From contig JAXDDX010000122.1 in assembly GCA_034670405.1 (NCBI GenBank), positions 62,001 to 126,000 of the forward strand: DNA of 64,000 nt, written 5' to 3'. How positions within the stretch are numbered: position 1 is the first letter of the stretch; each line of letters begins with the position of its first letter. Below are positions 41,630 through 53,429 of the stretch, in pieces. The stretch is from Hoplostethus atlanticus. Its lineage: Eukaryota; Chordata; Actinopteri; Trachichthyiformes; Trachichthyidae. A program made the position numbers and the translations under genes. The notes beneath the pieces were generated by a model, which was not told where the DNA came from, searched no databases, and was given only the letters and a program-made list of their open reading frames with translations.

Positions 41630-43235
41630 GTGGCCCCCTGCAAAGTAAATCCTCACTGAAATTAATTTTGCATGAACCGCCACAACGGTGCGTTTGTGTT
41701 TCTGAAATGCACATGAGATCGGCCGGCGCAGTAGGAAAGGGTCAATCAATGCACCGGTAATCAGGAGTCTAATGCGAAGCGGCAGCGGGGAGAATAGAGT
41801 CCGTCTCCTGAGTGACACCCTCTTGAAAAGGCGTGACATTTCATCTGGGCATGTTTTCCGCCAGCTTACCGCAGCAGCGGAGCACCCAGCAGCAACGCAG
41901 TCAATACCAGACCACATACTCGCAAAAAACTCACTGACTCACACCATTTATTCTTTGGGGGGGGGGGGGGGGGTGCGAGTTTGGAGCTACGTGGCATCTG
42001 CAGCAATAATGTCACATATCTTTTTTTTTGCTTTTTCTTCAAGTTAGACCGATGGCTCTGATTGTGTGTCATCACACATTTCCTGCGCAGTCACACCATT
42101 GGTTAGAGCTAGAATAAAGGGTTTCATGGAGACGTTGTTAGAAGGAAATCTCAGGAGAATTACCTTGAGGAGGTAGCAGCTCGTCGTTGATTGCTGTCTG
42201 GTCATTAATGCCAGCAAACACCTGATGATCGCAGCATAATTTGTCTTTCTATTTTAAGTTATTTTAGTCTTCTGATATTCTAGTGATAGGAGCCTATTCC
42301 CCGGCGCAGATCAGCAAAATCCAGCAAAATCCATTTCTGTGTATGAAATTTAAAAAAAAAACTAAAACGGTTGTTTCAGTTATTATTTTTTTTCTTTACC
42401 TTTGCGTCGCACTGTAACAAAGTTGACACAGAGGTTGTATTAGTGCGTGAAGTTATGAGAGTTTTCTAAATCTTTATCCATCATTTCATTGCAGTGACTT
42501 GAGGTATGAGGGAAGACGAGAACCCATCTGTGACTCGTCTAACCCAGACATTTTTTTTTTACAAAAAAACATTTCACTTCACCGACAACAACTTGCCATA
42601 TTCACTTTATAATGGCAAATGCCAGAGTTATTCAGAGCCACATTCCTTGAGCATCCACACAGAGCACAACATTTTAACAAGGACGTACGGCTTAGGATGG
42701 GTCATTCTAACAAATGGCCTCTGGAGGAATGATGATTGGCTGCTGGAAACCTGTATTCATGTGCACTTCACTACAGCATTTCACAGGAATACACAAGAAC
42801 GCAGAATAGGGAAGAGCAATGTGTCAATGCTCATGTGATTCTGATATCCTATGTTTTGGGTTAAGCCTGGGACGTATGATTTTGTACCAAATATCCATGT
42901 GGTCCAAATGGGAATTGTAAAAAATGTGACCCCATGCTTTCAGCTGCAGTGTGAATGGAGCCTTCGAGACAGTTTCAATTCTCTCTGTTGTTCCTGTCTT
43001 CTTGTACACTATCCTAGCGTCATTCCTATTCCGGGAAAAGTCGGGGCTAGGTTTTGCCGAGTAAATTGAGAGGCTGTCAGCAGTTCACACCGATTGATCC
43101 CCACTGAATTCTAAATTTGATATCTATCGATTTGAAATAACAAGTCAAGGATATTCACTTTAACCTAATCAAGAGAGTGCTGTGAAAGTCACACATGCCA
43201 CGTATTGGGTGCATATCTTGGTAGGTGTATCCTGA
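41630..43235. other. Intergenic with a G17 run
   Basis: A pure run of 17 G (41957-41973) may form quadruplex structure or be a polymerase-slip site. No supported genes. Confidence 0.5.
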
Positions 43236-44940
43236 GTAGGGTTAGGTCGATATATTGGTTTGCCTATATTGACCTTTTATTAGATGTCGGCCAGGGCAAT
43301 GTCGTCCACTTCTGACATGATGGAGATTCCTCCTTGACCACACACTACCGGTTATTTTTCCAGTTTTTATTGAAATCTACGCAGTTTAATGTCTCAGTGT
43401 ACTGTGAAATTAAAGCATAGAACAAATGGAGATTTAAAAAAAAGCATAGAATCATTTTGTTTAACAAAATTGAATCTCCATTTTTGACTCTTCAAAGTAG
43501 CCACCTTTTGCAGATATAACCGAACATTGGCATTCTTTCTACAATGGACATCAAATATTGTTCGGGAAGTTCTTCCCAACACTGTTGCAGAAGTTCCCAC
43601 AAATGTGTTGCACTTGTATGTTGCTTTGCTTTCACCCTTCTGTCCACTTCATCCCAAACCAGCTCGATGGGGTTTAAGTCTGGAGACTGTGCTGGCCATT
43701 CCATGATTTGGAGCCTACCGTCTTGTTCTTTTCCTCAAAGGTAGTTCTGACATAGCCTGGAGGGATGTTTTGGGTCATCATCTAGCTGTAGGAGGAACCC
43801 CTGACCAACTAGGCGTAAAGCAGAGGGTATTGCATGGTGCTGCAAAATGCTGTGGTAGCCCTTTTGGTTCAGGGTGCCAGTCACTCTGTGCAAGTCGCCG
43901 ACTCTGGATCCAGTAAAAGAGCCCCAGACTATCACACTTCCTCCTCCATGTTTGACAGTTGGTGTCACTGAGGAACCATCCTTTCGCCTACTCAACGGCG
44001 TACAAAAACCCTGCATGATGATCCGAAGATTTCCAATTTTGATTCATCTGTCCATAAGACCGTCTTCCAGTCTTCAGTAGTCCACTGGCGGTGCTTCATG
44101 GCAAGCCTCTTTTTCTTATTTTGCCGTCTTAGCAATGGCTTTCTTATCGCCACTCGACCTGTCAAACCTGCAGCTCGAAGTCTTCTCTCCACAGTTGAAA
44201 CTGAGACTTGCTTACTTCGACCAGTGTTGAGCTGTGCTTGAAGCTGTTGACTCTCAGAAAGTTGTCTTCTGATTCTGTTGTGGCTTTGGGTCTGCCAGAC
44301 CTCTTCCTGTCAGAGTTTCCTTCAGTTTCCAAGTGCCTTTTGATGGTGTAGGAAACTGTACTCACTGACATCTCGGCATTCTTTGCAATTTCTCTAAAGG
44401 AAAGACTTACACTTTTAAGGGTTATAATGGTCTGTCTGTCTTCCTTTGTTAATTGCCTCTCGCTATTATGATAGCAATATACTACTTCCTGCAGTGCAAT
44501 ATTGTCCAAATAATGCTTCAGAGGGTGTAATAACAGTCTGTTCCAACTTTTATACAGACAGGGGGTTGGTAATCAAGTAATCAACAAACGTTGGGACACC
44601 TGTAGGAATTGTTTGCATCAACTTTCAAGGCTTAATTAATTAACTTCCATTGTTGCAGAACAGCTGTAAGTTCTTAACCCATTACTTGTTCCCTGGAAAA
44701 GGCCTGTTTTATTATTTATTTTATTTTTTAAACCTCTAGCAGTTTACCGCTTACCTTTGTACCATTTCAGGTTATTCACTGGACTTGAATTGCTTACATT
44801 TCAATAAAAACTTGTATTTTCTGGCATGAAAATAGCCAAATTTAAAGTATAAAATATCTAAATATCCGCTATTGGCAGCTTGAATCCAAACATATCGGTA
44901 TCGAATATTGAAAACCAATATCAGGCGAACCGTAGACCTG
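43236..44940. repeat. ATCGGCC-type MITE split by a Tc1 element
   Basis: The left piece (43236-43345) reads AGGGTTAGGTCGATATATTG with GTCGTCCACTTCTGACATGA. The right piece (about 44775-44940) has GGCATGAAAATAG and CCAATATCAGGCGAACC. Together they match the layout of the copy at 60674-61095, and a Tc1 element lies between. So the Tc1 entered an existing MITE. Confidence 0.65.
43380..44730 (-). mobile_element. Tc1/mariner element, near full length, frameshifted
   Basis: Minus-strand transposase in four consecutive frames between about 44509 and 43492. The N-terminal helix-turn-helix part (LTKEDRQTIITLKSVSLSFR, EIAKNAEMSVSTVSYTIKRH) ends in KRSGRPKATT. Next comes the catalytic core with first Asp in KTVLWTDESKLEIFG, the glycine-rich VKHGGGSVIVWGSFTGS, second Asp in LLQLDDDPKHPSRLCQNYL, and the Glu region in MEWPAQSPDLNPIELVWDEV. 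At least three frame changes interrupt it, so it is inactive. Outer ends are placed approximately; a good inverted repeat was not found. Confidence 0.88.
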
Positions 44941-44944
44941 AGAA

Positions 44945-46460
44945 CATCAGCATTAAGGTCCAGACATAGCATTGTGTACTGTAACAGCTATGCTATGTCT
45001 GAGATGGAGAGATCTACCACTGATTTAATGGCTTGATGATTTAACATCCAGAACATCAGGCCCAGTCTAGAAAAAAAATAAAACTTATCTTCTCCTGTAT
45101 TCACTATGATTAAAACCAAAATACAAGTACACATCTTTAAAATACAGTATAATCTTTAGGTAAACCCCAAGCTATTTTTTTTTCCATTTTTTGCAAAACA
45201 AAATTGTTATTTGATTAGTATATAAATTCTGATACCAATCCAGCAAGTTGACCTCTATGATACATATATGTAGAATTACGGATATAGAAAGAAAAACAAG
45301 GTAATAAAGACTTTCACAATGTAGAAATTCACATTCTTCCCCTTGCTAATGCTCGGTGACAGAAACAGGATGCAAGACCTTTGAAGATCCTCTAATGTAG
45401 ACTCAAGTCAAGTCAAAGGTCAGCTCTCAGTAGGTGCTGAGCCCATCAAAGAGACTCAGCCTGGTATCTGATCAGGCACTAAAAAGCCCATGGAGACTAA
45501 TTAACTTATAGACACCGGGCAGGTTTCTGATCCCGCTATAGTTTGACAAATGTCACGACTGATTCAGAAGCTCCTGCCACCTCGAAGCTCTTCCCGACTC
45601 CTTACGGAAGGAAGGGGAAATATCTAGTGAAGTTAACTCGCATATGTGCTTTTTGGTATCTGCCCAAGAAATATCCTTCACAATCACAAGTAGAGGAACA
45701 CATCCATCACAGCACTGCCATCATTCTATCCCTTATATGAAGCAATACATTGTTGTACAGAAATAGCAGACTGCATTGTAACTCAGTGAAATTCTGTATG
45801 CGCTCTGAGGGAATTGATTATCACCAGCGATGCGATGGCTTTTCTTTCAGTGAATGTCTAATCTATTTGATTCATGATGAGCAGAGAGAATGGCATAGGT
45901 GGGTGGGGGCACTGATTTGGACACATGCAGCACCCACTCATTGGTGCCCAAATTGGCAGGCAAAAAGCATCTCTTACGGCTTTCAGTCAAGTTGACAGAC
46001 AACATGTCAAACGGCGCCTTATTACTCTAAAACAATGACAGGCAACGCACCAGAAAAGAGTTGATTGAAAAATTCAACCCGAATAGACGAAAATGGAACA
46101 GGAGAGAGTAACTCGGGGCTCTCAACTGTTTGAGTGTTAAGAGTTGTTGAACTCGGGCAGATCAAGAGCCTTGATAATTGCAGGAGGTAAGGACCATGTC
46201 AGGTCCATCTACCACTCCTCAGTGTAATATTCTAATTTAAAATTGGAAATAGAAAAATGGAACATTTATTTGAGGGCGGGTGAATGCAAAATTGAGTTCA
46301 AACTTTTAAAACACTGAAATATTTGTCTCACAATACTCTAATATAATAATATATAGTATCTTTTGCACAAAAAGTTAGGCAGGACAATGGTCCCCTCTGA
46401 CCAATATGAAGGATGTTCAGCCATCGCGTTGCTTTTCTTCTTGCTATTCAACCCATGGCA
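44945..46460. other. Intergenic
   Basis: No gene or clear repeat is supported. Confidence 0.45.
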
Positions 46461-46464
46461 TGCT

Positions 46465-46683
46465 GGTGCTGCAATTATCAAGGAAGAACAAATTCAGCAA
46501 CTCGATGGGTGTTCTTATTGGTAAAACCAAACAATGTGTTTTGGCAGAAAGCCTTCCTCGGGGCGCAGCTGCATTCTGCCAAAACACATCGGTTTTTCTT
46601 TTCCAATAAAGATTTTTATAGCACATCCATCCGTCTCCAAGGGTATCTGAATTTGTTCTTCTTTTTTACCTTTTTCTAGCACC
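46465..46683. repeat. 219-bp imperfect palindrome (foldback unit)
   Basis: Complementary blocks occur in mirrored order: GGTGCT (46465) with AGCACC (46678); AAGAACAAATTCAG (46484-46497) with CTGAATTTGTTCTT (46647-46660); TTATTGG with CCAATAAA; and an inner 16-bp perfect arm ATGTGTTTTGGCAGAA (46534-46549) with its complement (46574-46589). The central loop is 24 bases. The unit could be a foldback MITE, and its transcript would fold into a long hairpin. Short open frames here are artefacts of the symmetry. Confidence 0.85.
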
Positions 46684-46689
46684 TTGGAT

Positions 46690-48445
46690 GTTTGGCACAG
46701 TGGTGACAATTTCGATTTTCTTGTGATGCTGTTGAAATGTTGAAATATCCCAGTTTAGTGTCTGAGTCCATTCATACAAATAATTAAAAACAATATAAAT
46801 TTTACATTTCTCTGTGGGGCAACAAATAGAACAAATTGATTCTGACCGGCATTTCTCCATTGATCCCTCATTTTCCTTTCCTACTTCAGCTGGGATATCA
46901 CATTCAGAACAGACGCCCTCCTCATCACAATGATAATTACTAATTCCCAGAGGTGCCATGGTTTCGCACAATGCATTGACATGTGAAGCAAGATGAGATC
47001 CATGCAAAGGTCAGATTCGACCCTTTATCCCTTAAGGCATCTAAAAAAGCTTGAGATATAGATAAAATGACATAAGACACTGTTTTGGTGTCAAGGTATG
47101 TCAAGACTGGACAGAAATATGCTGTCGGTTAGCACCGATTTATAGCAACAAACCTACCACCAACCTACCAAGACAGAGATTTGGGCCCAGAACAATGTGT
47201 GCAAGTTAGTGCATGCGCTATATCATCAGAATGACCAAATCAGAATGCCATGCTATTCACTAACCAATAAACAATGAGTGGAAAGCCACCGGTCAGTGCC
47301 GGTCAAAAAAACACTTCAAAGGCTTCAAAGGGTGTATTTGTCACATGCACAGCATATAAACAATATAACATTAAAAAATAAACAATCTGAAAGCCTGTAT
47401 GTACATGTACAATGTGAATGTGCAATGTCATGTGCAAAAATGTTGTGCAAGTATGCAACGTGCAAAGAGCAATGGCAGCAGTCATTTTTGGTTGGTTGTG
47501 TGTGTGTTTAATGGTTAATTTGTGTTTGCAATTGGTGATGAAGGGGCCATTTGCCTGCACCGTGCTCTTTTGAGGTGCAAAAACTCTCTTAGTTCAAGCA
47601 ACTGAGGCACAAAATGGGCAAATTGCCATCGCAATGCAATTTTAGTGAATCTGGTCTGTGCTATTCTCAGCTCCATCTATCCCCAGACTAACATTGTGCT
47701 CTCACTATTTATGGAGAGCATTTCTGGTAATTAAAATCTCTCCATAATTTATTAGAATAAAAGGTTCTTTGGTTCATTTCAGCCTTTCAAATGACTGAAC
47801 TGAGTAGTGGCACCGGATGGCGGATCTGTGCACACCAGCATGGCGCTCGCAGCTTATTTCACTGACTTAGTTCATTTCAGCATGGTGTGCAGTGGGGGAG
47901 GGTCTAAATACATGCCTTGACAGAGGGGACAGGGAAAGGAAAAACTTTCTAAGCATCCACCCACTTGGTGCCATGTAGCTGTAATTACACTGTCACATTC
48001 CCAGTGTGATACAATGTGACCAACTACAGAGTGAACATCTTGTGCACCAAAAAAAGTCAAGATGTCCCCAGACCTTTGAATCCACAGAATAACCCTTTAA
48101 GGGTCTGAGGCAATGCTTAACAGCAACATGTTGAATAATGATGAAAGACAATATTATTTTACTATGTCACCAGATATTTTACCCCTTTAAATTTTTACTG
48201 ATCACTGTTGAAGCATGGTCTTGAAGCAATCTCTTTCTTACTGAACTCGATGAATGATAAATATCTGAACATGTAACCTTTTGTCATCCCTCCCTTTCCC
48301 AGACGGGTGTTTATTTGGTATCTCTGGCCATGAGGTGGATGAAAACATCAATTCCATCCCATACAGTATGCAGCAGATATCTGGAACCACTGCAGTATTA
48401 TCCGAATGGACTGAGATGTTTAAATTCTGCCTTTTTGGCAGGTGT
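46690..48445. other. Intergenic
   Basis: No supported gene. A possible LINE 3'-end scrap (GTGTATTTGTCACATGCACA) is seen near 47330. Confidence 0.45.
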
Positions 48446-48452
48446 GGACATA

Positions 48453-49357
48453 CACTATATGGCCAAAAGTCAGTGGACACCTGACCATCACACCTATATG
48501 AGCTTGCTGGACATCCCATTGTAAAACCATGGGCATTCAAGATTCAAGATTCAAGATTCAAGAACATTATTTGTCACATACACACACAGGGTGTGCAGTG
48601 AAATGGAAAGTGGCAATGCTCAACGGGAATGTGTAAAGGGCAACAAGTTCACACAATTTACAATAAAAAACAACCAACACAATATTTACAGTATAACAGT
48701 AAGAGCACTATAAAAATTCAAGCATGCTGGAGAAGCATTCTTGGGCACAGGGACAATAGTGGATCTCTTGAAGCAGGCGGGGACCACGGACTCAGCCAGG
48801 GAGAGGTTGAATATTGTGGTGAACACTGGAGCTAGCTGATTAGCACAGGTCTTCAGTACTCGCCCATTAATATGGAGTTGGACCCTTTGCGGTTATAACA
48901 GCCGCCACTATTCTGGGAAGGCTTTCCACAAGCTTTTGGAGTGTGTCTGTGTGTGCCCATTCAGCCAAAAGAGCATTTGTGAGGTCAGGCAGTGATGTTG
49001 GACGAGAAGGTCTGGCTCGCAACCAGCATTCTAATTCCTCCCAAAGGTGTTCAATGGGCTTGAGGTCAGGGCTCTGTGCAGGCCAATCAAGTTCCTCCAC
49101 ACCAAACTCGTCTAACCATGTCTTTATGGACCTCGCTTTGTGCACAGGGGCACAGTCATGCTGGAACAGCAAAGGGCCTTCCCCAAACTGTTGCCACAAA
49201 GTTGGAAGCGCCCAATTGGCTAAAATGTCTTGGTATCCTGTAGCATTAAGATTACCCTTTACTGGAACTAAGGGGCCAAGCCCAAACCCTGAAAAACAGG
49301 GTGGCTGAAACACCTGAACTCAATAATTAGTGTCCACTGACTTTTGGCCATATAGTG
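48453..49357 (-). mobile_element. Tc1/mariner element carrying a LINE insertion
   Basis: Inverted termini CACTATATGGCCAAAAGTCA and, inward from the right, CACTATATGGCCAAAAGTCA (perfect 20 bp), flanked by TA on each side (48451-48452 and 49358-49359). The minus-strand transposase part is open for 148 codons (49313-48867): GLGPLVPVKGNLNATGYQDI, then FQHDCAPVHKARSIKTWLDE with the second catalytic Asp, and WPAQSPDLKPIEHLWEELEC with the Glu region. The N-terminal half is missing. The left side (about 48537-48867) is occupied by a LINE piece. Confidence 0.93.
48537..48868 (-). mobile_element. L2-like LINE piece inside the Tc1
   Basis: On the minus strand it reads VLKTCANQLAPVFTTIFNLS and LAESVVPACFKRSTIVPVPK, the region before the RT palm in the L2/CR1-like fish family. 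It then jumps to the 3' UTR (ACACCCTGTGTGTATGTGAC) and a TTGAATC tail. It is internally deleted in the same style as 29440-30482. Confidence 0.82.
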
Positions 49358-49359
49358 TA

Positions 49360-51250
49360 CTTACATCATCACCTGAGAAATATAAAAATGTACAATCCAA
49401 ATTCACATTGTTTTGTTTTATGTATCCTGGCCTAATGTGGCTGTTTTTCCAAAAAGGGAAGGTAGCTTTTTACAACTATCCTTTATTGAGAGATCTATCA
49501 GGTACAGTATAAAAATGTTTTTTCTGCCACAAATTAAAGCCCTTTTGAGAATGTGCGTTAGTACTTTCAGAAGCCATTTGCTGTTTCTTGACTGGAGTTT
49601 GGATGCCATCCTTTGACCTTCAGGTTCGGGTTACACTGTAGAGCAATTTCCTTTTCACTCTGCAAGAAGAATGACTAGCCCTCTTACTCTCTTCACCGTC
49701 ACCGCTTAAGCACTTGGTTTAAGCTTTCAAGGACAATTAGAGCCTATTAGTGTCTATAAGAAGTTGTTCAGTTTTCCCACCTGAATACAGAAGATTTTGG
49801 GGACTTTGGACAGGCTCTCAAACTCTAAATGCACTTAAGTTTTGCAATCAAACCAATTACAGTCATGTCAACTTTGGCACTGGCTCCACCTCTCCCCAGT
49901 TGGAACAGACAAATTAGAAATTTTAGGGCTCATAATGACTGCTGATTTTTTTAAACTCAATCAGCAATTTATTTCAAAACTATTCCTAATTTAAATAAAA
50001 ATAGAAATCTATGCATTAAAAAAAAAACGGAATACAATGGTTGCATTCTGACCTTGGGAGCTCCTTGAATCCCATCACTGGCATTTCTATTATGAAGATT
50101 TCCTCTTTTTTGGACAAGCAGCCCTATCACATAAAAGCCTTGTTTGTAGTGCTAACATACCACTGTGTTACGTTTGCCTTGTTTAATATTAAGGAAGATT
50201 TCTTAAGAGTGCTTGCAGGCAACCATGCTTGTGTGCATGGTTTTAGAGGTAAGAGTGCAGCCCCACTAACTTAATTCCAAGCTCCAAATTCCAAGACTAC
50301 TAGCTATGACTAAATGTCCCCCGAAAGTAATTCATACTCCAACAATGACATTGGTGCTCTAGCCGCTCGCTGGTCAGAGTGAATGGAGACCCATCAACAA
50401 AAATGAGGCGCTCTATACAGAACAACAGAACCCTGAAGGAATAGAGTTTCCCTCATCCGCGGCCACACATGTCAATCTTACACACTCACCGCTGAATGTG
50501 CAGCTGCTTTCACAGAAGCCGCGTAGCCTTGATCCCTCCATCGCAAAACTGAAGGACCCTCTCAAGGTTGGTTGGATGTTTCCAGTCAGAAATCAAGTGA
50601 ATTCGACTGAGGGCACTTAAAGAAATAGCTTGGAAAATGTTGGTAACAAGTTATTAAAGTATTAAAAAGAGGACAATGGACTTGCAACAACTACAACATA
50701 CGACACACAACAACCACAACCTTGTGTATTGATTGAATGTTTGTCATGCCTGCAATACATGTCCTTGTTGATGTCTTTCTTTCATGAGCTCGTTGCGCTT
50801 TCCATCCGAACGTCTTCATCATCCAGTAATCTGGCACTCGGGGTTGATCCGTCCGCAGAGACAGTTCTGGTTTTGTCACAGTCAGCTTGACTGATAGCTC
50901 ACACTCCGAGAGAGTGACACTTGACTGGACATTTATGTTCAACAATGAGATAAGACAGCCCTAAGAAAACCCATCATTATTTAGACTGGGCGTCTGGAAG
51001 TGTGAACCTTCCGCAAATTGTGGGGAAGCATAGAAAGCACAGGCTTTGATGGGTCCGTTATATGTGTCAGAAGTAGTAAAACTATGTCGGTATCGGGGAG
51101 ACTAGAACAGATTTATGATCCCAAGCAATGTGACCTTTTAAAGCATAGGTTTCTAGGATGCCTGGTACCATCAACAGTGTTTGCAGAATAAAATCAGCTG
51201 ATATAAAGACATTTTACCATCTTATAAGTGTTAATATAGGTAAATCACAA
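49360..51250. other. Intergenic
   Basis: No gene or named repeat is supported. Confidence 0.45.
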
Positions 51251-51251
51251 T

Positions 51252-51704
51252 GTAATGAAGCTTAGCGTAAGTTCAATCAGGAAGACTACCTGGCTCATAC
51301 CTACTCCAGGTATTCTGACAGCAATCGGCCTTGCTTGTTGTTCAATCAGCCCATTAAGCAAGGATCTCCTTCCTCCCTCTAAGGGAACCAATGACAAACC
51401 ACCACATCCCTATATATACGGATACCTGCCCCACCCGTGTCTGTCTTTTCAGGCTGTGTCGCCGCTGCGCCCCACCACCACCACCAGTGCCAGGCTCCAG
51501 TTGGTCGTCAGTGGATCCACTCTGCCCAATGGAAGAGCAGTCTACAGGGGGCGGAGTTTCCCTGCTCATCCAAGATTCACAGGTTTCTCCTTTAACCCAT
51601 GAACATTGATTTCAACTGGAGCCACCGCCAATGTTCATTTTATTCATTATCCATTAAAGGTTGTATTCAAACTTACAAATCTAGTCTCTCCTGGCTTGAA
51701 ATAT
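51252..51704 (+). repeat. Interspersed repeat of the AAGCTTAGCGTAAG family, copy 2 (uninterrupted)
   Basis: About 450 bp from AATGAAGCTTAGCGTAAGTT to CTAGTCTCTCCTGGCTTGAA. It contains a TATA-like CCTATATATACGG (about 51409-51421) and an ATTAAA (about 51652-51657) 240 bp further on. This promoter-plus-polyA layout could mean an LTR-like fossil, but termini and target duplication are not clear. Other copies lie at 38192-39429 and 63847-64000. Open frames within it (for example MKLSVSSIRKTT...) also appear in the other copies because of shared ancestry and are not genes. Confidence 0.75.
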
Positions 51705-51709
51705 CATTA

Positions 51710-52540
51710 AGGAAATGAAATGGAACATTTTTTACCAAAATTGCTTTAAAGGAGCATTAAATAATCTATTATAATCTATAATAAAGTTATATTTTGACAA
51801 TTAAGCTAGCTCATTAATAGAAGGGATCCAACAGAAATGTCTAGTGAAGAAGTAATAGATCATAGTGGAAAATAGTGTCATAATAATACTGCTTTGTTAT
51901 TTGCTTTTTTGGATTGTGAACAAGACATTTTAGCCGAAATGTATCCGATGCCAGTCATTGGCTCATAGCACCGTCCTCCATCATTGAGCAGTTGCAAATG
52001 CCAGTAGGTGTGCGGGGTGTGAGGGGTTCTGGTGGTTCCAAAACAGAGTACAGGCCAGAAAGTGAGTTTTGAAAGCCATAAACCTCAGCGCCTGGCCATC
52101 ATTGAGTTGCAGATATATATTGCACCCTTGACTGTACCCTTGCTGAAGAAGAAACATATATTTTGGTAACAGTGCAAACAATCTCACTTATCATTCAAAC
52201 TATGTGACATTTTAAAGTGTGTCACGATTAGACCTCCCACAACATTAACAGCTCCTTTACAAAGATAATTGCATTGTGATGGAAAGTAATAACAGGCTGG
52301 TGTTATGGGTGTGGCTTGTCCATGCATGACATGCACAAAATCCACTAAATTCCACTGTGCCAGAGGATAAATGCAGTTCAATCAGGAGAGACACATTTTT
52401 CAAGTTTGAAATGAAGCTTTTATTAGACAATGAAAATAAACCAAATGAGCATTGGGTGTGGCTCCAATTAAATAAAAGTATCCCTGGGGTATAAAGAGAA
52501 CCCTGTGAATTGCTGAAAGGCTGAATGCTCTTTCATATGG
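51710..52540. other. Intergenic
   Basis: No gene is supported. Confidence 0.4.
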
Positions 52541-52546
52541 GAATGA

Positions 52547-53110
52547 GTCACAGCCACTGTAACAGATATTGCAACAAACTTTGCAAAGGTGTTTAAAGTG
52601 TACCAGTCTGTTGATTCTGAACCTCATGAGGAAGGCCTGGGTGAGGATGAAGATGAAGTCACATTTACTAACCTTAAAGAAGCCCTCTTCTCCGTGATGA
52701 CCATCTCCACCAATGATGTTGAAAGATGGTTGACTGCCCACCTGACACTAAAGCAGTCTATAGAGGTGGTGCTGCCAAATGCACAGCACTCTTCTGGACT
52801 AAGGCAAGCTGTTGTACAGTAGCATCGGAACTTGTGGAAGGCGCGATTCATACGAAGCTATTGGTGCCCATGTCTACACGGTGGGATTCATTCTATGAGG
52901 CAGTGTCCCAAGTCATCGAGATCCCCATCAGCGAGCTGAATGCCCTATGCATCAAACTGGGAATAAAGTGCTTCACTGACAAGGAGTACCAAGTCTGAAA
53001 AGAGTATTGTGTTGTCATGAAGCCCCTTACTGCAGCATTAGACATCTTACAAGGAAAGGATCACTGTCTTGATGTCAAAAGGTGGCTCATTGTAGTAGCA
53101 TATATCCCTT
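52547..53110 (+). mobile_element. hAT transposase fragment
   Basis: Plus-strand remnant of a hAT transposase in at least two frames. The first part reads VTATVTDIATNFAKVFKVYQ (where the family has TDNGSN around a catalytic Asp), then an acidic stretch EEGLGEDEDEVTF. The second reads CTALFWTKASCCTVASELVE and KLLVPMSTRWDSFYEAVSQV, IPISELNALCIKLGIKCFTD and VMKPLTAALDILQGKDHC, typical hAT insertion-domain sequence with the conserved TRW. No BED finger or dimerisation end is seen. It is a different hAT group from the intact copy at 8365. Confidence 0.82.
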
Positions 53111-53429
53111 ACCCTGTTTTATTATTTTTAACATAGCCTCAATTCTAATGTAGCCTATTCATTTGATTTTACATCCCTATTGAGGATACCTAGGACCTCT
53201 GATAGGCCTATTTTATTGTTGCACAGTAACATAGTAATAATCATAATAAATCTAATTTTAATTTATTATTTCGGGAAATCAGAACACGTTTTGCTGGCAC
53301 ATTGGAGAGCAAGGAAGTACTTGTTGCAGCTGTCAGTTGGCTGAAGTTTAAACAATAAAAATGGAAAAGACCATTTGCAGCTCTGTCAAAGCCTGGGTCT
53401 GTACATCACACCAATGGAACTTAGATAAT

